A DNA stretch of 61,300 bases, taken from Xanthobacteraceae bacterium. Lineage in GTDB: Bacteria > Pseudomonadota > Alphaproteobacteria > Rhizobiales > Xanthobacteraceae. Position 1 is the stretch's first letter. Every line of letters begins with the position of its first letter. The notes beneath the pieces were generated by a model, which had not been told where the DNA came from, did not search any database, and was given only the letters and a program-made list of their open reading frames with translations. Below, one piece after another: positions 18,816 through 29,786 of the stretch. The stretch spans positions 1 through 61,300 of the forward strand of contig JARLJA010000025.1 of NCBI GenBank assembly GCA_031291445.1, in the 5' to 3' direction. The position numbers were made by a program, and so were the translations under genes.

Positions 18816-20906
18816 TCAGGCGGCGCGAATCCCGTCGAGAAATTCCGTGACCTGATCGCGCAGCTGTCGGGTCCGGGTGTCGAGCGCCTCCGCCGCGGAT
18901 TTCACGCTCTGCGCCGCCGCGCCGGCGGCGTCGGCGCCGGCGGTGACGCCGGTGATGTTGTCGGACACGTCCCGGGTGCCGGTTGCCGCCTGCTGGGTGT
19001 TGCGGGTGATTTCCTGGGTGGCGGCGCCCTGCTGCTCGACGGCGGCGGCGATCGCGGTGGCGACCTCGCTGACCTCGCCGATGGTGCCGCCGATTGCCCG
19101 GATGGCGTCCATCGCCTCGTTGGCGACCTGCTGGACCGCCGTGATCTGCTGCGAGATCTCGTCGGTGGCCTTCGCGGTCTGGTTGGCCAGCGACTTCACT
19201 TCCGACGCGACGACTGAAAAGCCCTTGCCCTGCTCGCCGGCGCGTGCCGCCTCGATGGTGGCGTTCAGCGCCAACAGGTTGGTCTGGCCGGCGATGCTGC
19301 TGATCAGCTCCACCACCTCGCCGATGCGGCTCGCGGTCCTGGCCAGCCCGTGCACCGTCGCATCGGTCGCGCGCGCCTGGTCGACGGCGCGGGTGGCGAT
19401 GCTGGCGGCGTGGCTCACCTGGCGGCTGATATCGTCGATCGAGGCGCTCAGCTCCTCGGAGGCGGAGGCGACGCTCTGCACGCTCATCGAGGCGTCCGCG
19501 GAGGCGCGGGCGGCGATCTGGATCTGGGTGTTGGTCCGTTCGGAGATCGACGACATGTTGCCGGAGGTCTCGCCCATCTGCTGCGAGGCGCCGGCGAGGG
19601 CTTGAAGCGTCTCGCGCATCCGCCCTTCGAATACCGCGATGTGCCGCTCGACCGCTTCCTGGCGGTTGGCCGCGACGGCGCTGCGCCGCTTCTGCTCGGC
19701 CTCTACACGGTCCTTTTCGACCGCGTTCTGCTTGAAAGTGCCGAGTGCGCCAGCGAGTGCGCCGATTTCATCATGGCGGGTGACGTATGGCACCTCTGCC
19801 GCCAGATCGCCCGCCGCGACGCTGAGCATGGCGTCGCGGATCCGCTGCAGCGGGACGATGACGCGGCGGCGAACCAGCCACATGCCGCCGCCCGCGATCG
19901 CCATGGCGATGGCCAGCAGCGCGATTTGGCCGATCAGGACCTCCTCGGCGCGCGCGCGCTGGTTCGACGCATGGGTTCTCGCCGTATCGAGGGCCTGCTC
20001 CGCGACGGCGACTGCGGGGTTCATCTTTTCGATGCTGTAGGCGCTCCACTCGGCGCCTGTCTTCTCCGGCTTGTTTCCGGCGGCCAGCGCCTGGAGCAGG
20101 CGGTCGCGCAGGCCGGTATATTGCGGATCGAAATAGGAGGCCTTGGCGCCGGCGAGCGCCTGCACGATCTCATTCGGCAACGGCATCGCCGATGCGACGG
20201 ATTGCAGCGCGGCCCAGGCGGCTTCGATGCCGCCGACGGACTTGACGTAGGCCTGCTGGGTTTCGGGGGCGACACGGCCGGCCACGAAGGCGCTCGAGAC
20301 GATCAGCGAGGCTTCTCCAGCCGAGTTGCGGAGCAGCCAGGCCATCTGTTTGACCTGCACCAGCTGGTCGATGGTCGGGTCGGTCCGGTTCTCCACGGCG
20401 AATTGCATCGAGACGCGATCAAGGATGTCGAGCAGCGCGCCCGCCGTGTCCGCGAACTCCTTCGCCAACGTTGCGCGGCGCGCCGCCCTGGGCTTGACGA
20501 TCGCGTCCGAGGTCTCGGCCTGCAGCGCCTGCAATCTCGCGAAAGTCGGTTTCAGCTCCGCCAGTAGCCCGTCGCGTTGTCGAAGGTCTGACGCCGCGAG
20601 CAGCTCGATCACCGCGCGCAGCGACGGCACCTCCTCGGACCTGATCTTCTCCACGAACTGGATCGCGTCCGGCGGGGCGATGCTCTCGCTCGACAGGTTG
20701 CGGTTGGTGGTCGAACGCTCGTTCCGCAGGTTGTGCATGGCCTTGAACGCGTGGGCCGACGCATCGGCCACGGTGATGCCGCGGCTTGCCGCCCGCAGTT
20801 GCTCCAGCGAACTCCACGCGCTCGCCGACAGCATCAGCACCGCGGCGCACGCCAGGACCGCGACCACCGACGTCAGCAGCGCCGTCACACTCACCCGATT
20901 CAGCAT
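18816..20906 (-). CDS. Methyl-accepting chemotaxis protein
   Basis: 696 residues from ATG 20906 (GTGGGGA upstream); an ATG at 20924 adds six residues. TM1 is about residues 6-28. A large helical periplasmic sensor region spans about 30-325 (contains [13 protein letters not shown]), and TM2 is about 330-350. A HAMP domain follows ([28 protein letters not shown]) and a signalling domain with the conserved hairpin [42 protein letters not shown]. No CheR/CheB tether pentapeptide is seen at the C-terminus. The ligand is unknown. The frame continues open upstream into malate synthase, but that is a shadow. Confidence 0.93.
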   Translation of the reverse strand: MLNRVSVTALLTSVVAVLACAAVLMLSASAWSSLEQLRAASRGITVADASAHAFKAMHNLRNERSTTNRNLSSESIAPPDAIQFVEKIRSEEVPSLRAVIELLAASDLRQRDGLLAELKPTFARLQALQAETSDAIVKPRAARRATLAKEFADTAGALLDILDRVSMQFAVENRTDPTIDQLVQVKQMAWLLRNSAGEASLIVSSAFVAGRVAPETQQAYVKSVGGIEAAWAALQSVASAMPLPNEIVQALAGAKASYFDPQYTGLRDRLLQALAAGNKPEKTGAEWSAYSIEKMNPAVAVAEQALDTARTHASNQRARAEEVLIGQIALLAIAMAIAGGGMWLVRRRVIVPLQRIRDAMLSVAAGDLAAEVPYVTRHDEIGALAGALGTFKQNAVEKDRVEAEQKRRSAVAANRQEAVERHIAVFEGRMRETLQALAGASQQMGETSGNMSSISERTNTQIQIAARASADASMSVQSVASASEELSASIDDISRQVSHAASIATRAVDQARATDATVHGLARTASRIGEVVELISSIAGQTNLLALNATIEAARAGEQGKGFSVVASEVKSLANQTAKATDEISQQITAVQQVANEAMDAIRAIGGTIGEVSEVATAIAAAVEQQGAATQEITRNTQQAATGTRDVSDNITGVTAGADAAGAAAQSVKSAAEALDTRTRQLRDQVTEFLDGIRAA

Positions 20907-21020
20907 CGATGTCCCCACGCCCATTCCGCAGTGCAGCGGCCGATCCTCGCCACAATTCGTAAACATATCGGTAACCACTCGGCACCACGCGTGTGCGGCT
21001 CGGCCCCTTGCGCGCAACGA

Positions 21021-21048
21021 AAAGCCCCGGCGCGAGGGCCGGGGCTTT
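21021..21048 (-). terminator. Terminator of malate synthase gene
   Basis: Perfect 11-bp stem AAAGCCCCGGC / GCCGGGGCTTT with a six-base loop, 35 bases after the glcB stop on the minus strand. The TTT at the stem end followed by TCG gives a short U-tract. Confidence 0.75.
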
Positions 21049-21082
21049 GCAGTCAATCGGAGAACGACGCCGCGTGCGATCG

Positions 21083-23242
21083 CTATCCCGCCGCCTTCGC
21101 TTCCTTGCGCCGGGCGTGCAGGATGAACTCGGTATAGCCGTTGGGCTGTTCGCGGCCCTTGAACACCAGGTCGCACGCCGCCTTGAAGGCGACGCCGTCG
21201 AAGCCCGGCGCCATCGGCTTGTAGAGCGGGTCGTCGGCGTTCTGCCGGTCGACCACGGCAGCCATCCGTTTCAGCGCTTCCATCACCTGGTCCCTGGTGA
21301 CCACGCCGTGGTGCAGCCAGTTGGCTAGGTGCTGGCTGGAGATCCGCAACGTCGCGCGATCCTCCATCAGGCCGACGTCGTGGATGTCCGGCACCTTGGA
21401 GCAGCCCACGCCCTGGTCGATCCAGCGCACCACGTAACCGAGAATGCCCTGGCAGTTGTTGTCGATCTCCTGGCGCACGTCGTCGGGCGCCCAGTTGGAC
21501 TGCGACACCGGGATGGTCAGGATGTCTGCGAGCTTGGCGCGGGGACCGCCCTGCTTGAGCTCCGCCTGGCGCTTGTGGACGTCGACCTGGTGGTAGTGCA
21601 GGGCATGCAGTGTCGCCGCGGTCGGCGACGGCACCCAGGCGGTGGTGGCGCCGGCCTGCGGATGGCCGATCTTCTGCGCCAGCATGTCGGCCATCTTGTC
21701 GGGGGCGGCCCACATGCCCTTGCCGATCTGGGCATGGCCCGGCAGGCCGTCGATCAGGCCGTTGTCGACGTTCCAGTCCTCATAGGCCTTGATCCAGGGC
21801 TGCGCCTTCATGTCGTTCTTGCGGATCATCGGGCCGGCTTCCATCGAGGTGTGGATCTCGTCGCCGGTGCGATCGAGGAAGCCGGTATTGATGAACACCA
21901 CGCGCTCGGACGCGACCTGGATGCAGGCCTTGAGGTTGACCGTGGTGCGGCGCTCCTCGTCCATGATCCCGACCTTCAGCGTGTTGGCGGGCAGCGCCAG
22001 CATGGTCTCGACCCGGCCGAACAGCTCGCAGGTCAGCGCGACCTCGTCGGGGCCGTGCATCTTCGGCTTGACGATGTAGACCGAGCCGGAGCGGCTGTTG
22101 CGGACGTCGGACAGGCCCTTGAGGTCGTGCAGCGCCAGCAGGCCGGCGACGGCGGCGTCGAGGAAGCCCTCGGGGATCTCCCGGCCGTCGGCGTCCAGCA
22201 CCGCGTCGGTGTACATGTGATGGCCGACGTTGCGCATCAGCAGCAGGCTGCGGCCGTGCAGCCTGATCTCCTTGCCGTCCGGAGAGGTGTAGACACGATC
22301 GGCGTTGAGCTTGCGCTGCAGCGTCTTGCCGCCCTTCTCGAAGTCGGCCGCCAGCGTGCCGTTCATCAGCCCGAGCGTGTTGCGGTAGACCAGAACCTTG
22401 TCCTCGGCGTCGACGGCGGCGACGCTGTCTTCCATGTCGAGGATGGTCGAGACCGCGGCTTCGAGAACGACGTCGGCGAGCCCGGCCGGATCGTCCTTGC
22501 CGATGGCGTGGCTGCGGTTGATCACGAGTTCGGCGTGAAGGCCGTGATTGACGAGCAGGACCGCCGAGGGCGCCGCGGCGTCGCCGCGGAAGCCGGCGAA
22601 CCGGCCGGCGTCGCGCAGCGTGGTCGTGCTGCCATTGGCGAGCTTGATCTTCAGCGCGCCGCCGTCTACCGCGTAGCCGACGGCATCGGCGTGGCTGCCC
22701 GCGGCCAGCGGCGCCGCCTGGTCGAGGAAGGCCTTGGCGCGCGCGATCACCTTGGCGCCGCGCGCCTTGTCGTAGCCCTTGGCCTCGCCGGCCTCGTGCG
22801 GGATCGCGTCGGTGCCGTAAAGCGCGTCATAGAGGCTGCCCCAGCGCGCGTTCGCGGCGTTCAGGGCGTAGCGGGCATTGGTGAGCGGCACCACCAGTTG
22901 CGGTCCGCAGATCTGGCTGATCTCGGGGTCGATATCGGCGGTCTTGACGGCTTGCGTCGCCGGCTCCGGCAGCAGGTAACCGATCTCCTTCAGGAACGCG
23001 GTATAGGCGCTCGCGTCGAACGGCTTGCCCTTGTTGGTCCGATGCCAGGCGTCGATGCGCTCCTGCAGGCTGTCGCGCAACGCCAGCAGCTCCCCCACCC
23101 GGGGGGCGAGGTCGCGCACGATGCCGGCGAGTCCGGCCCAGAACGCCTCCGCCGTGACGCCGGTCCGGGCCGTTGCTTCCGCGGCGATAAACTCGGCCAG
23201 CGGGGCCGCGATCTTCAATCCATTGGCTTCGATGCGCTTCAT
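21083..23242 (-). CDS. glcB: Malate synthase G
   Basis: 719 residues, the normal length of the G isoform. Condenses glyoxylate with acetyl-CoA to malate in the glyoxylate pathway. Diagnostic stretches are the Arg-bearing [80 protein letters not shown] and [44 protein letters not shown] 23242 ([12 protein letters not shown]) has a plausible GACCC-rich leader. The open frame continues far upstream across cysNC but is a shadow there. No isocitrate lyase gene is in the window. Confidence 0.96.
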   Translation of the reverse strand: MKRIEANGLKIAAPLAEFIAAEATARTGVTAEAFWAGLAGIVRDLAPRVGELLALRDSLQERIDAWHRTNKGKPFDASAYTAFLKEIGYLLPEPATQAVKTADIDPEISQICGPQLVVPLTNARYALNAANARWGSLYDALYGTDAIPHEAGEAKGYDKARGAKVIARAKAFLDQAAPLAAGSHADAVGYAVDGGALKIKLANGSTTTLRDAGRFAGFRGDAAAPSAVLLVNHGLHAELVINRSHAIGKDDPAGLADVVLEAAVSTILDMEDSVAAVDAEDKVLVYRNTLGLMNGTLAADFEKGGKTLQRKLNADRVYTSPDGKEIRLHGRSLLLMRNVGHHMYTDAVLDADGREIPEGFLDAAVAGLLALHDLKGLSDVRNSRSGSVYIVKPKMHGPDEVALTCELFGRVETMLALPANTLKVGIMDEERRTTVNLKACIQVASERVVFINTGFLDRTGDEIHTSMEAGPMIRKNDMKAQPWIKAYEDWNVDNGLIDGLPGHAQIGKGMWAAPDKMADMLAQKIGHPQAGATTAWVPSPTAATLHALHYHQVDVHKRQAELKQGGPRAKLADILTIPVSQSNWAPDDVRQEIDNNCQGILGYVVRWIDQGVGCSKVPDIHDVGLMEDRATLRISSQHLANWLHHGVVTRDQVMEALKRMAAVVDRQNADDPLYKPMAPGFDGVAFKAACDLVFKGREQPNGYTEFILHARRKEAKAAG

Positions 23243-23399
23243 GTCAGGGTCTCGTGGGACAGGGGGTCGGAACAGAAAAAAGGTTGTGACGCCGGTTCCG
23301 CCTCGGGCAGCAACGGGCAGGCAAAACATCACCCCGTCCGCGAGCCGGCAGACGGGGCTTCGGGGAGGGGTTTTAGCGCCTAAGCCGGGGGGAAGAGAA

Positions 23400-23421
23400 G
23401 GGCTTTCGACGGGGAAAGCCC
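23400..23421 (-). terminator. Hairpin after cysNC
   Basis: GGGCTTTC / GAAAGCCC with a six-base loop, 31 bases past the cysNC stop on the minus strand. A second inverted repeat (CCCCGTC 23332-23338, GACGGGG 23351-23357) lies further down. The tail is pyrimidine-rich rather than a clean U-run. Confidence 0.55.
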
Positions 23422-23451
23422 TGCCTCGATGCCCGGTCCTGGGGTCGGCCG

Positions 23452-25365
23452 TCAGATATTGGCGGCGATGTCGGACACTTCGGTGAAGAGGACACCGGTG
23501 TCCAGCAGCATGCGCTCGATGTCGTCGACGCCGGCGATGACCGCGCGCTCGGCGGTATCGATGGTCAGCTCGGCCCGGGCGGGTGGCTGGTAGTCCTGGC
23601 CGATGCCGGTGAACCCCGCGAGTTGCCCGGAGCGGGCCTTGGCGTAGTGTCCCTTGGGATCGCGGCTTTCGCAGACCTCCGCGGAGGTGGCGACATAGAC
23701 CTCGCGGAACAGATCGTCGCCGATCCGCCGCGCCTCGGCCCTGTCCTCCGCCGCAGGCGAGACTGCGGCCACGATGGCGATATGGCCGTTGCGCGCGAGA
23801 TGGGCGGCGGTCTCGGCGAGACGGCGAATGTTCTCGGCGCGGTCGCGTGGCGAGAACCCGAGGTCGCTGTTGAGCCCGGCCCGCAGCGTGTCGCCGTCGA
23901 GCAGGATCGGCGAGCCGCCGCGGCTGAACAGCCGGCGTTCGAGCGCTCGCGCCAGCGTCGACTTGCCGGCTCCCGGCAATCCGGTGAGCCAGACCACGGC
24001 GCCGGCGTGGCGGTAGCGCGCCGAACGTTCGTCCGGACGCAGCGCCGATTCGACCGGCACGATGTCGACCACGTCGGCGCGCTCGCCGGCGTCGACGCTG
24101 AGGACCAGGCCGCCGCCGGCGATCCGGCCGTTGACCTCGATCACCAGGCGGCCGGTGCGGGCGTTGTCGGCATAGGCGTCGGCGGCGACCGGCTGCGCCA
24201 GCCCGATCTCGATGTCGCCGACATGGTTGCGTGCGATCTGGTCGGTGCCGATCGGGGACAGTTCGCCCGGGTCGACGGCGTTCTGGATCGCCACCACCGT
24301 GGCGCGCGTGTCCTTGGTGCCGATCCGCACCAGGAGCGACTGGCCGGCCTTGAGCGGCGCCTCGTGCAGCCAGAACACCCGCGCATGCAGCCGCCGGGTG
24401 TCGCGCGGCGCCTGGGCGTGCGAAATGATGTCGCCGCGCTCCAGGAACAGCTCGCGGTCGAGCGTGATCCCGACCGACCGGCCGGCGTGCTGGCGGGTCG
24501 ACAGCGGCGTGACCGGCCAGCTTTCGACCGAGCGGATCCTGGCGATCTTGCCGGCGGGCATGATGACGATCTCGTCGCCCGCGATCAGGCTGCCCGACTC
24601 GATGCGGCCGGCGATGATGCGACGATCGTCGAACTTGTAGATCGCCTGCACCGGCAGCCGCAGCGCCAGCTCGTCGAGCGGCCGCGCCGGCGTCAGCGCG
24701 TCGAGCGCCTCGACCACGGTGGGGCCGGAATACCAGGCGATCGCCGGCGTCCGCGCGGCGACGCCGTCGCCGTCGCGCGCCGAAATCGGGATGATCGCGG
24801 TGGGCGTCACACCGACCTCGGCGAGATAGGCCGAGATGTCGGCGCTGATCTCGTCGAAACGCGCCTTGGCGAAGTCGACGCGGTCCATCTTGTTGATGAC
24901 CACCGCCACCTGGCGGACCCCGAGCAGGTGCAGCAGGTAGCCGTGGCGCCGCGTCTGGTCGCGGACCCCTTCCAGCGCGTCGATGATGAGCACCGCGGCG
25001 TCGGCCTGCGAGGCGCCGGTGATCATGTTGCGGAGGAATTCGGCGTGGCCGGGCGCGTCGATCAGGACGATGTCGCGCGAGGGCGTGCGGAAGCGGATCT
25101 GGGTGGTGTCGATGGTGATGCCCTGGTCGCGTTCGGTCTGCAGCGCGTCGAGCAGGAACGACCATTCGAACGGCATGCCGCGCCGCGCGCTGACCGCCTT
25201 CAGCATCTCGAACTTGCCTTCGGGCAGGCTGCCGGTCTCGTGCAGCAGGCGGCCGACCAGCGTCGACTTGCCGTGATCGACATGGCCGACGATGACGATG
25301 CGAACCTGCGGGCGGCGCGCGGCGGCGGGGACAGCGGCGGCGAGCCTTGAAACGGCGATGGTCAT
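23452..25365 (-). CDS. cysNC: Bifunctional sulfate adenylyltransferase subunit 1 / adenylylsulfate kinase CysNC
   Basis: 637 residues, a fusion. The N-terminal part (about 20-430) is the GTPase subunit of ATP sulfurylase: G1 GHVDHGKST near residue 27, G3 DAPGHAEF near 102, G4 NKMD near 157, then the EF-Tu-like beta barrels. The C-terminal part (about 445-637) is APS kinase: P-loop GLPGAGKST, then [27 protein letters not shown] and [26 protein letters not shown]. With CysD it makes APS and then PAPS from sulfate. Same architecture as rhizobial NodQ/CysNC. Starts 28 bases after cysD. Confidence 0.95.
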   Translation of the reverse strand: MTIAVSRLAAAVPAAARRPQVRIVIVGHVDHGKSTLVGRLLHETGSLPEGKFEMLKAVSARRGMPFEWSFLLDALQTERDQGITIDTTQIRFRTPSRDIVLIDAPGHAEFLRNMITGASQADAAVLIIDALEGVRDQTRRHGYLLHLLGVRQVAVVINKMDRVDFAKARFDEISADISAYLAEVGVTPTAIIPISARDGDGVAARTPAIAWYSGPTVVEALDALTPARPLDELALRLPVQAIYKFDDRRIIAGRIESGSLIAGDEIVIMPAGKIARIRSVESWPVTPLSTRQHAGRSVGITLDRELFLERGDIISHAQAPRDTRRLHARVFWLHEAPLKAGQSLLVRIGTKDTRATVVAIQNAVDPGELSPIGTDQIARNHVGDIEIGLAQPVAADAYADNARTGRLVIEVNGRIAGGGLVLSVDAGERADVVDIVPVESALRPDERSARYRHAGAVVWLTGLPGAGKSTLARALERRLFSRGGSPILLDGDTLRAGLNSDLGFSPRDRAENIRRLAETAAHLARNGHIAIVAAVSPAAEDRAEARRIGDDLFREVYVATSAEVCESRDPKGHYAKARSGQLAGFTGIGQDYQPPARAELTIDTAERAVIAGVDDIERMLLDTGVLFTEVSDIAANI

Positions 25366-25393
25366 GCTCTGGTACCCTGTTTCTTCCGCCTGA

Positions 25394-26188
25394 TCAGAGA
25401 TAGCCCGAGACCCGCAGGCGCTCGAACGCGTCCTCGGTTTCGTGGTCGAGGGCGCGGCCGGCCCGCTCCGGCACCTTGGTGCTGGCGAGTTCGTGCAGGA
25501 TGTCGTCGATGGTCGCCGCCTCCGAACTGACCGGGAACGTGATGTCCTGGTCGCCGAGCGAGCGATAGCGCTTGCCGTCGCGCGACAGATAGAGCGGGAT
25601 GATCGGAATGTTCTCGCGCTTGGTGTAGGCCCAGATGTCGGCTTCGGTCCAATGCAGGATCGGATGGATCCGGAGGTGGGCGCCGGGCGGCGGCGAGGCG
25701 TTGAACTGGTCCCAGAATTCCGGCGGCTGATCGCGCACGTCCCAGCCGCCTTCGGTGCCGCGCGGCGAGAATACCCGCTCCTTGGCGCGGGTCGCTTCCT
25801 CGTCGCGCCGGATTCCGGCGATCAGGCCGTCGAAGCCGTATTTGGCGAGCGCGTCCTTGAGGCCCTCGGTCTTGCGCGCCGCCGAGCGTGCCGCCGGCGG
25901 CAGGGTCGGATCGATGTCCTCGAGCGGCGGGCAGGGCTCGACCCGCAGATCGAGGCCCCACTCCGCGCTGTAGCGATCGCGGAAATGGTACATTTCCGGA
26001 AACTTCTTGCCGGTGTCGACATGCAGCGCGGGAAACGGCACCTTGCCGAAGAAGGCTTTCCGCGCGAGCCAGATCATGACATTGGAGTCTTTGCCGAGCG
26101 ACCACAGCAGCGCGAGCTTCTTCAGCCGCGCGAAGGCCTCGCGGAAAATGTAGATGCTTTGCGCCTCGAGCTCGTCGAGATGATCCAT
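25394..26188 (-). CDS. cysD: Sulfate adenylyltransferase subunit 2 CysD
   Basis: 264 residues, catalytic subunit of ATP sulfurylase. Belongs to the PP-loop family: [20 protein letters not shown] near residues 28-47 is the nucleotide-binding loop. Other family segments are [58 protein letters not shown] and the C-terminal [14 protein letters not shown]. First gene of the minus-strand cysD-cysNC operon, divergent from cysG. The AT-rich control region lies directly upstream. Confidence 0.96.
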   Translation of the reverse strand: MDHLDELEAQSIYIFREAFARLKKLALLWSLGKDSNVMIWLARKAFFGKVPFPALHVDTGKKFPEMYHFRDRYSAEWGLDLRVEPCPPLEDIDPTLPPAARSAARKTEGLKDALAKYGFDGLIAGIRRDEEATRAKERVFSPRGTEGGWDVRDQPPEFWDQFNASPPPGAHLRIHPILHWTEADIWAYTKRENIPIIPLYLSRDGKRYRSLGDQDITFPVSSEAATIDDILHELASTKVPERAGRALDHETEDAFERLRVSGYL

Positions 26189-26285
26189 CGCCTGGGTCCT
26201 TCTACGCCAACCGGACCCTGTCGCGGGCGTGACGGCGGGGAGAACAGTCGTCTCCCCAAGCGGCCTTGCGAGGGAAGATTTACTA

Positions 26286-26393
26286 TTGAGGTGCCGCCAT
26301 GCGGAAGTAATAATTTTCTTTTTGAAGCGGCGATAAGATACATATATAGAAAATAATTCCAGTCAACCCCGCATTCGCGAAAGCGATCACTTG
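26286..26393. promoter_or_regulatory. AT-rich divergent control region of the sulfur assimilation genes
   Basis: In a GC-rich window, 26300-26360 is strikingly AT-rich. Two near-mirror arms occur: GGAAGTAATAATTTTCT (26303-26319) and AGAAAATAATTCC (26348-26360), an imperfect inverted repeat. Between them is GATAAGATACATATATA. The region serves cysD (minus) and cysG (plus). A LysR-type regulator such as CysB is a plausible ligand from general knowledge, but no regulator gene is present here. Confidence 0.6.
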
Positions 26394-27809
26394 ATGCGAT
26401 TCTTGCCGGTCTTTCTCGATCTGCGTTCCGGGCCCGTCCTGCTGGTGGGCGCCGGCGAGCCGGTGCGGGCGCGGCTGCGTCTGCTGAAAGCGGCTGGCGC
26501 GCAGGTCCGCTTGCATGCGGTGGACGGCGATTATGACGTTCTGGTTGCCGATGCCGGCGGCGTCGCTGTTGCGCGGAGCGATGACGATCCGGTGACCGGC
26601 GACTTCGCGACGGTGATTGCCGTGATGTGCGCGGGCGCGGGCGAGGTCGGCCGCGAAGTGGCAACGGTCGCGCGCCGGCGCGGCATTCCCGTCAACGTGA
26701 TGGATGAGGCCGAGCACTCGACGTTCATTCTGCCCGCGATCGTCGATCGCGGCGACGTCGTGGTCGCGATCGGCTCCGGCGGGACCGCGCCGGTGCTGGC
26801 GCGACGTCTGCGCGAACGCATCGAGGCGGTGGTGCCGGCCCGGATCGGCGATCTCGCGAGCTTCATCGGCCGCTGGCGCAGGCCGGTGCGCGATGCGATC
26901 TCCGAGGTCGGGCGACGGCGCAGGTTCTGGGAAGCCGTGGTCGACGGGCCGATCGGCGCGTCGGTTCTCGCCGGCCGCGGCGACGAGGCGGCCGCGGCGT
27001 TGCAGCGCCTGGCCGCGTCGAGCGAGGCCGCGTCGCAGCCGGGTTTCGTCACGCTGGTGGGCGCCGGCCCAGGTGATCCCGACCTCCTGACCATCAAGGC
27101 GCTGCGCGCGCTGCAGGACGCCGACGTGATCTTCTATGACGACCTGGTGTCGCCCGAGGTGCTCGACCGCGCCCGGCGCGATGCGCGGCGGGTATCGGTC
27201 GGCCGCCGTGTCGGCAAGCCGGGCATCGGCCAGGAGGCGACCAACCGGCTGCTGATCGAGGCGGCGCGCGACGGCCAGCGCGTGGTCCGATTGAAGGGCG
27301 GCGATCCGTTCGTGTTCGGGCGCGGCGGCGAGGAGATCGCGGCCTTGCGCGAGGCAGGCGTGGCCTATGCTGTGGTGCCCGGCATTACCGCGGCGCTCGG
27401 CGCGGCCGCCGAATCCGAGGTGCCTCTGACCTTCCGCCGCGAGGCGCTGCGGATTACCTTCCTGACCGCGCACAAGGTGAAGGACGCCGAGGCGGTGGAC
27501 TGGTCGGCGCTGACCGACATCGCCATGACCGTCGTGGTCTACATGGGCGTCACCGCGGCGCCGGCGATCCGCGCCGGCCTGCTCGCCGCCGGACGATCGC
27601 CCCGGACGCCGGTCGGCGTGTTCGCGCGCGTCACGCGGCCCGACGCCAGGGCGGTGGTCGGCGCGCTCGACGATCTGCCGGCGCTCGCCGCCGAGGTCGA
27701 CCAGGGCCCGGCGGTGCTGATCATCGGCGACGTGGTCGCGCGTTCCGCGCCGTGGCGCCAATCCGACCTTTCTCACTTTCTCTCCAACCTCGGGATCGCA
27801 GCCGAATGA
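26394..27809 (+). CDS. cysG: Siroheme synthase CysG (multifunctional)
   Basis: 471 residues. Residues 1-~205 are the precorrin-2 dehydrogenase/ferrochelatase part: nucleotide-binding GPVLLVGAGEPVRARLRLL, then GIPVNVMDEAEHSTFILPAIVDRGDVVVAIGSGGTAPVLARRLRE. Residues ~215-460 are the uroporphyrinogen-III methyltransferase: FVTLVGAGPGDPDLLTIKALRAL, RLKGGDPFVFGRGGEE, VVPGITAALGAAAESEVPLTFRR. It makes siroheme for the sulfite reductase encoded downstream. ATG 26394 follows a TTG in frame. The stop overlaps the next start (ATGA). Confidence 0.94.
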   Translation: MRFLPVFLDLRSGPVLLVGAGEPVRARLRLLKAAGAQVRLHAVDGDYDVLVADAGGVAVARSDDDPVTGDFATVIAVMCAGAGEVGREVATVARRRGIPVNVMDEAEHSTFILPAIVDRGDVVVAIGSGGTAPVLARRLRERIEAVVPARIGDLASFIGRWRRPVRDAISEVGRRRRFWEAVVDGPIGASVLAGRGDEAAAALQRLAASSEAASQPGFVTLVGAGPGDPDLLTIKALRALQDADVIFYDDLVSPEVLDRARRDARRVSVGRRVGKPGIGQEATNRLLIEAARDGQRVVRLKGGDPFVFGRGGEEIAALREAGVAYAVVPGITAALGAAAESEVPLTFRREALRITFLTAHKVKDAEAVDWSALTDIAMTVVVYMGVTAAPAIRAGLLAAGRSPRTPVGVFARVTRPDARAVVGALDDLPALAAEVDQGPAVLIIGDVVARSAPWRQSDLSHFLSNLGIAAE

Positions 27810-28120
27810 CGTCGCCTCTGCAGCAAAAGATAAAGATTACGGGGCCCTCGATCGTGACCGCCAACCGCACCAGCGACGGCGCCGTGATCTATCGTACCGC
27901 CCAGCAGGGCTGGTCGGTCGACCTCGCCAAGGCGGCGGTGGTGCGCACCGCGGATGCCGCGCGCGCGCTGCTGGCGGAAGCGGTGGCCGACGATCTCGGC
28001 GCCGTCGGCGCCTACATCGCGCCGGTCAGCATTGCCGACGACGGCGCGCCGACGCCGGGCAACCTGCGCGAACGCATCCGCCGCAACGGCGTCACCATCG
28101 ATCTTCCCGTCTGCGCGTAG
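27806..28120 (+). CDS. DUF2849 domain protein
   Basis: 104 residues. The sequence TANRTSDGAVIYRTAQQGWSVDLAKAAVV with a later AYIAPVSI and NLRERIRRNGVTIDLP matches what I recall as DUF2849, a small protein regularly placed in front of the sulfite reductase gene in alphaproteobacteria. No membrane segments. Start overlaps the cysG stop by four bases, and the reductase begins 13 bases after its stop. A role supporting siroheme or reductase assembly is guessed from context only. Confidence 0.8.
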   Translation: MTSPLQQKIKITGPSIVTANRTSDGAVIYRTAQQGWSVDLAKAAVVRTADAARALLAEAVADDLGAVGAYIAPVSIADDGAPTPGNLRERIRRNGVTIDLPVCA

Positions 28121-28133
28121 GAACTTCCGCGTC

Positions 28134-29786
28134 ATGTATGCCTATGATGAAATCGACCGCGCTTTTCTCAGCGAACGCGTCTCCGAGTTTCGCGACCAGG
28201 TGGCGCGCCGGCTGTCGGGCGAACTGACCGAGGACGAGTTCAAGTCGCTGCGGCTGATGAACGGCGTCTATCTGCAGCTGCACGCCTACATGTTCCGCGT
28301 CGCCATTCCCTACGGCACGCTGTCGTCGGCGCAGTTGCGGCGGCTGGCGGCGGTGGCGCGCAAGTACGACCGTGGCTACGGCCATTTCACCACCCGGCAG
28401 AACATCCAGTACAACTGGATCAAGCTCGCCGAACTGCCCGACGCCATGGAGGAACTGGCCGAGGTCGGCATCCACGCCATCCAGACCAGCGGCAACTGCG
28501 TCCGCAACATCACCGCCGACCAGTGGTCCGGCGTCACGCCGGGCGAGGTCGATGACCCCCGCATCTGGGCCGAGGTGCTGCGCCAATACACCACCCTGCA
28601 TCCCGAATTTTCCTTCCTGCCGCGCAAGTTCAAGATCGCGATCACCGCGTCTGATCATGATCGTGCCGCGATCAAGATCCACGACATCGGGCTGAAGCTC
28701 AAACGCAATGACGAAGGCCGGCTTGGCTTCGAGGTGCTGGTCGGCGGTGGCCTCGGGCGCACGCCCTTCATCGGCAAGACCGTCAACGCCTTCGTTCCGG
28801 CGCGCGACATCGTTAGCTATGTCGAGGCGGTGCTGCGCGTCTACAACCAGTGCGGCCGCCGCGACAACATCTACAAGGCCCGCATCAAGATCCTGGTGCA
28901 CGAACTGGGCGCCGAGGCCTTCGCCAGGGACGTCGAGGCCGAGTGGGCGCAGATTCGCGACAGCGCGCTCGTGGTCGACGACGACATGGTTGCGGACATC
29001 CGCTCGCGCTTCAGCTATCCGGACTACCAGGAGCTGCCGGAAACGCCTGGCGAACTGGTGCGGGAGACTGATCCGCATTTCCGTACCTGGCTGCACAACT
29101 CCGTCGCGCCCCACAAGGAGCCGGGCTACGCCATCGTCACGCTGTCGCTGAAGCCGGTCGGAGGCGCTCCGGGCGACGCCACCGCCGAGCAGATGGATGC
29201 GATCGCCGACCTCGCCGACCGCTATTCGTTCGGCGAAATCCGGGTCGGACACGAACAGAACCTGGCGCTGCCCAACGTCGCCAAGCGCGACCTGCCGGCG
29301 TTGTGGCGGGCGCTCGACCGCATCGGAGTCGCGACGCCCAATGTCAATCTGGTGTCGGACATCATTGCCTGCCCCGGGCTCGACTACTGCTCGCTCGCCA
29401 ACGCGCGCTCGATCCCGGTCGCCCAGGAATTGACGCGGCGCTTCGCCGATCATGACCTCGCCGCCATGATCGGCCGGCTGCACATCAACATCTCCGGCTG
29501 CATCAATGCCTGCGGTCACCACCATGTCGGCCATATCGGCATTCTTGGCGTCGAGAAGAACGGCGAGGAGTTCTACCAGATCACCATCGGCGGCCGCGCC
29601 GACGAAGGCGCGGTGGTCGGAACGCTGATCGGGCCGGCGGTCCGCTTCACGGAGGTGGCCGACGTCATCGAGGATATCGTCGAGGCCTATCTGGCGCTGC
29701 GCGCGCGGCCCGACGAACTGTTTATCGACGCGGTGGCACGCCTTGGGGTGCAGCCGTTCAAGGAGCGTGTTTATGCCACTCGTTAA
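28134..29786 (+). CDS. cysI: Siroheme-dependent sulfite (nitrite/sulfite) reductase
   Basis: 550 residues. Reduces sulfite to sulfide with six electrons using siroheme and a [4Fe-4S] cluster. Visible features are GYGHFTTRQNIQYNWIKLAELPDAMEEL (ferredoxin-like substrate/siroheme region), SGNCVRNITADQWSG, then the cluster cysteines in IIACPGLDYCSLANAR and INISGCINACGHHHVGHIGILG. The C-x5-C ... C-x3-C arrangement is complete. The ferredoxin-type single-chain form is more likely than the NADPH-CysJ partnered form, since no cysJ is nearby. Overlaps the next gene by 14 bases. Confidence 0.94.
   Translation: MYAYDEIDRAFLSERVSEFRDQVARRLSGELTEDEFKSLRLMNGVYLQLHAYMFRVAIPYGTLSSAQLRRLAAVARKYDRGYGHFTTRQNIQYNWIKLAELPDAMEELAEVGIHAIQTSGNCVRNITADQWSGVTPGEVDDPRIWAEVLRQYTTLHPEFSFLPRKFKIAITASDHDRAAIKIHDIGLKLKRNDEGRLGFEVLVGGGLGRTPFIGKTVNAFVPARDIVSYVEAVLRVYNQCGRRDNIYKARIKILVHELGAEAFARDVEAEWAQIRDSALVVDDDMVADIRSRFSYPDYQELPETPGELVRETDPHFRTWLHNSVAPHKEPGYAIVTLSLKPVGGAPGDATAEQMDAIADLADRYSFGEIRVGHEQNLALPNVAKRDLPALWRALDRIGVATPNVNLVSDIIACPGLDYCSLANARSIPVAQELTRRFADHDLAAMIGRLHINISGCINACGHHHVGHIGILGVEKNGEEFYQITIGGRADEGAVVGTLIGPAVRFTEVADVIEDIVEAYLALRARPDELFIDAVARLGVQPFKERVYATR

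Noticed and set aside
20907-21713. Open frame joining the chemoreceptor to upstream sequence
   Set aside because: The extension runs through the malate synthase terminator and its antiparallel frame. The receptor has a good start and TM1 at 20906.
23243-25165. Open frame continuing upstream of malate synthase
   Set aside because: It is a shifted frame of cysNC (Arg/Pro-rich), whereas malate synthase has a family-typical N-terminus at 23242.
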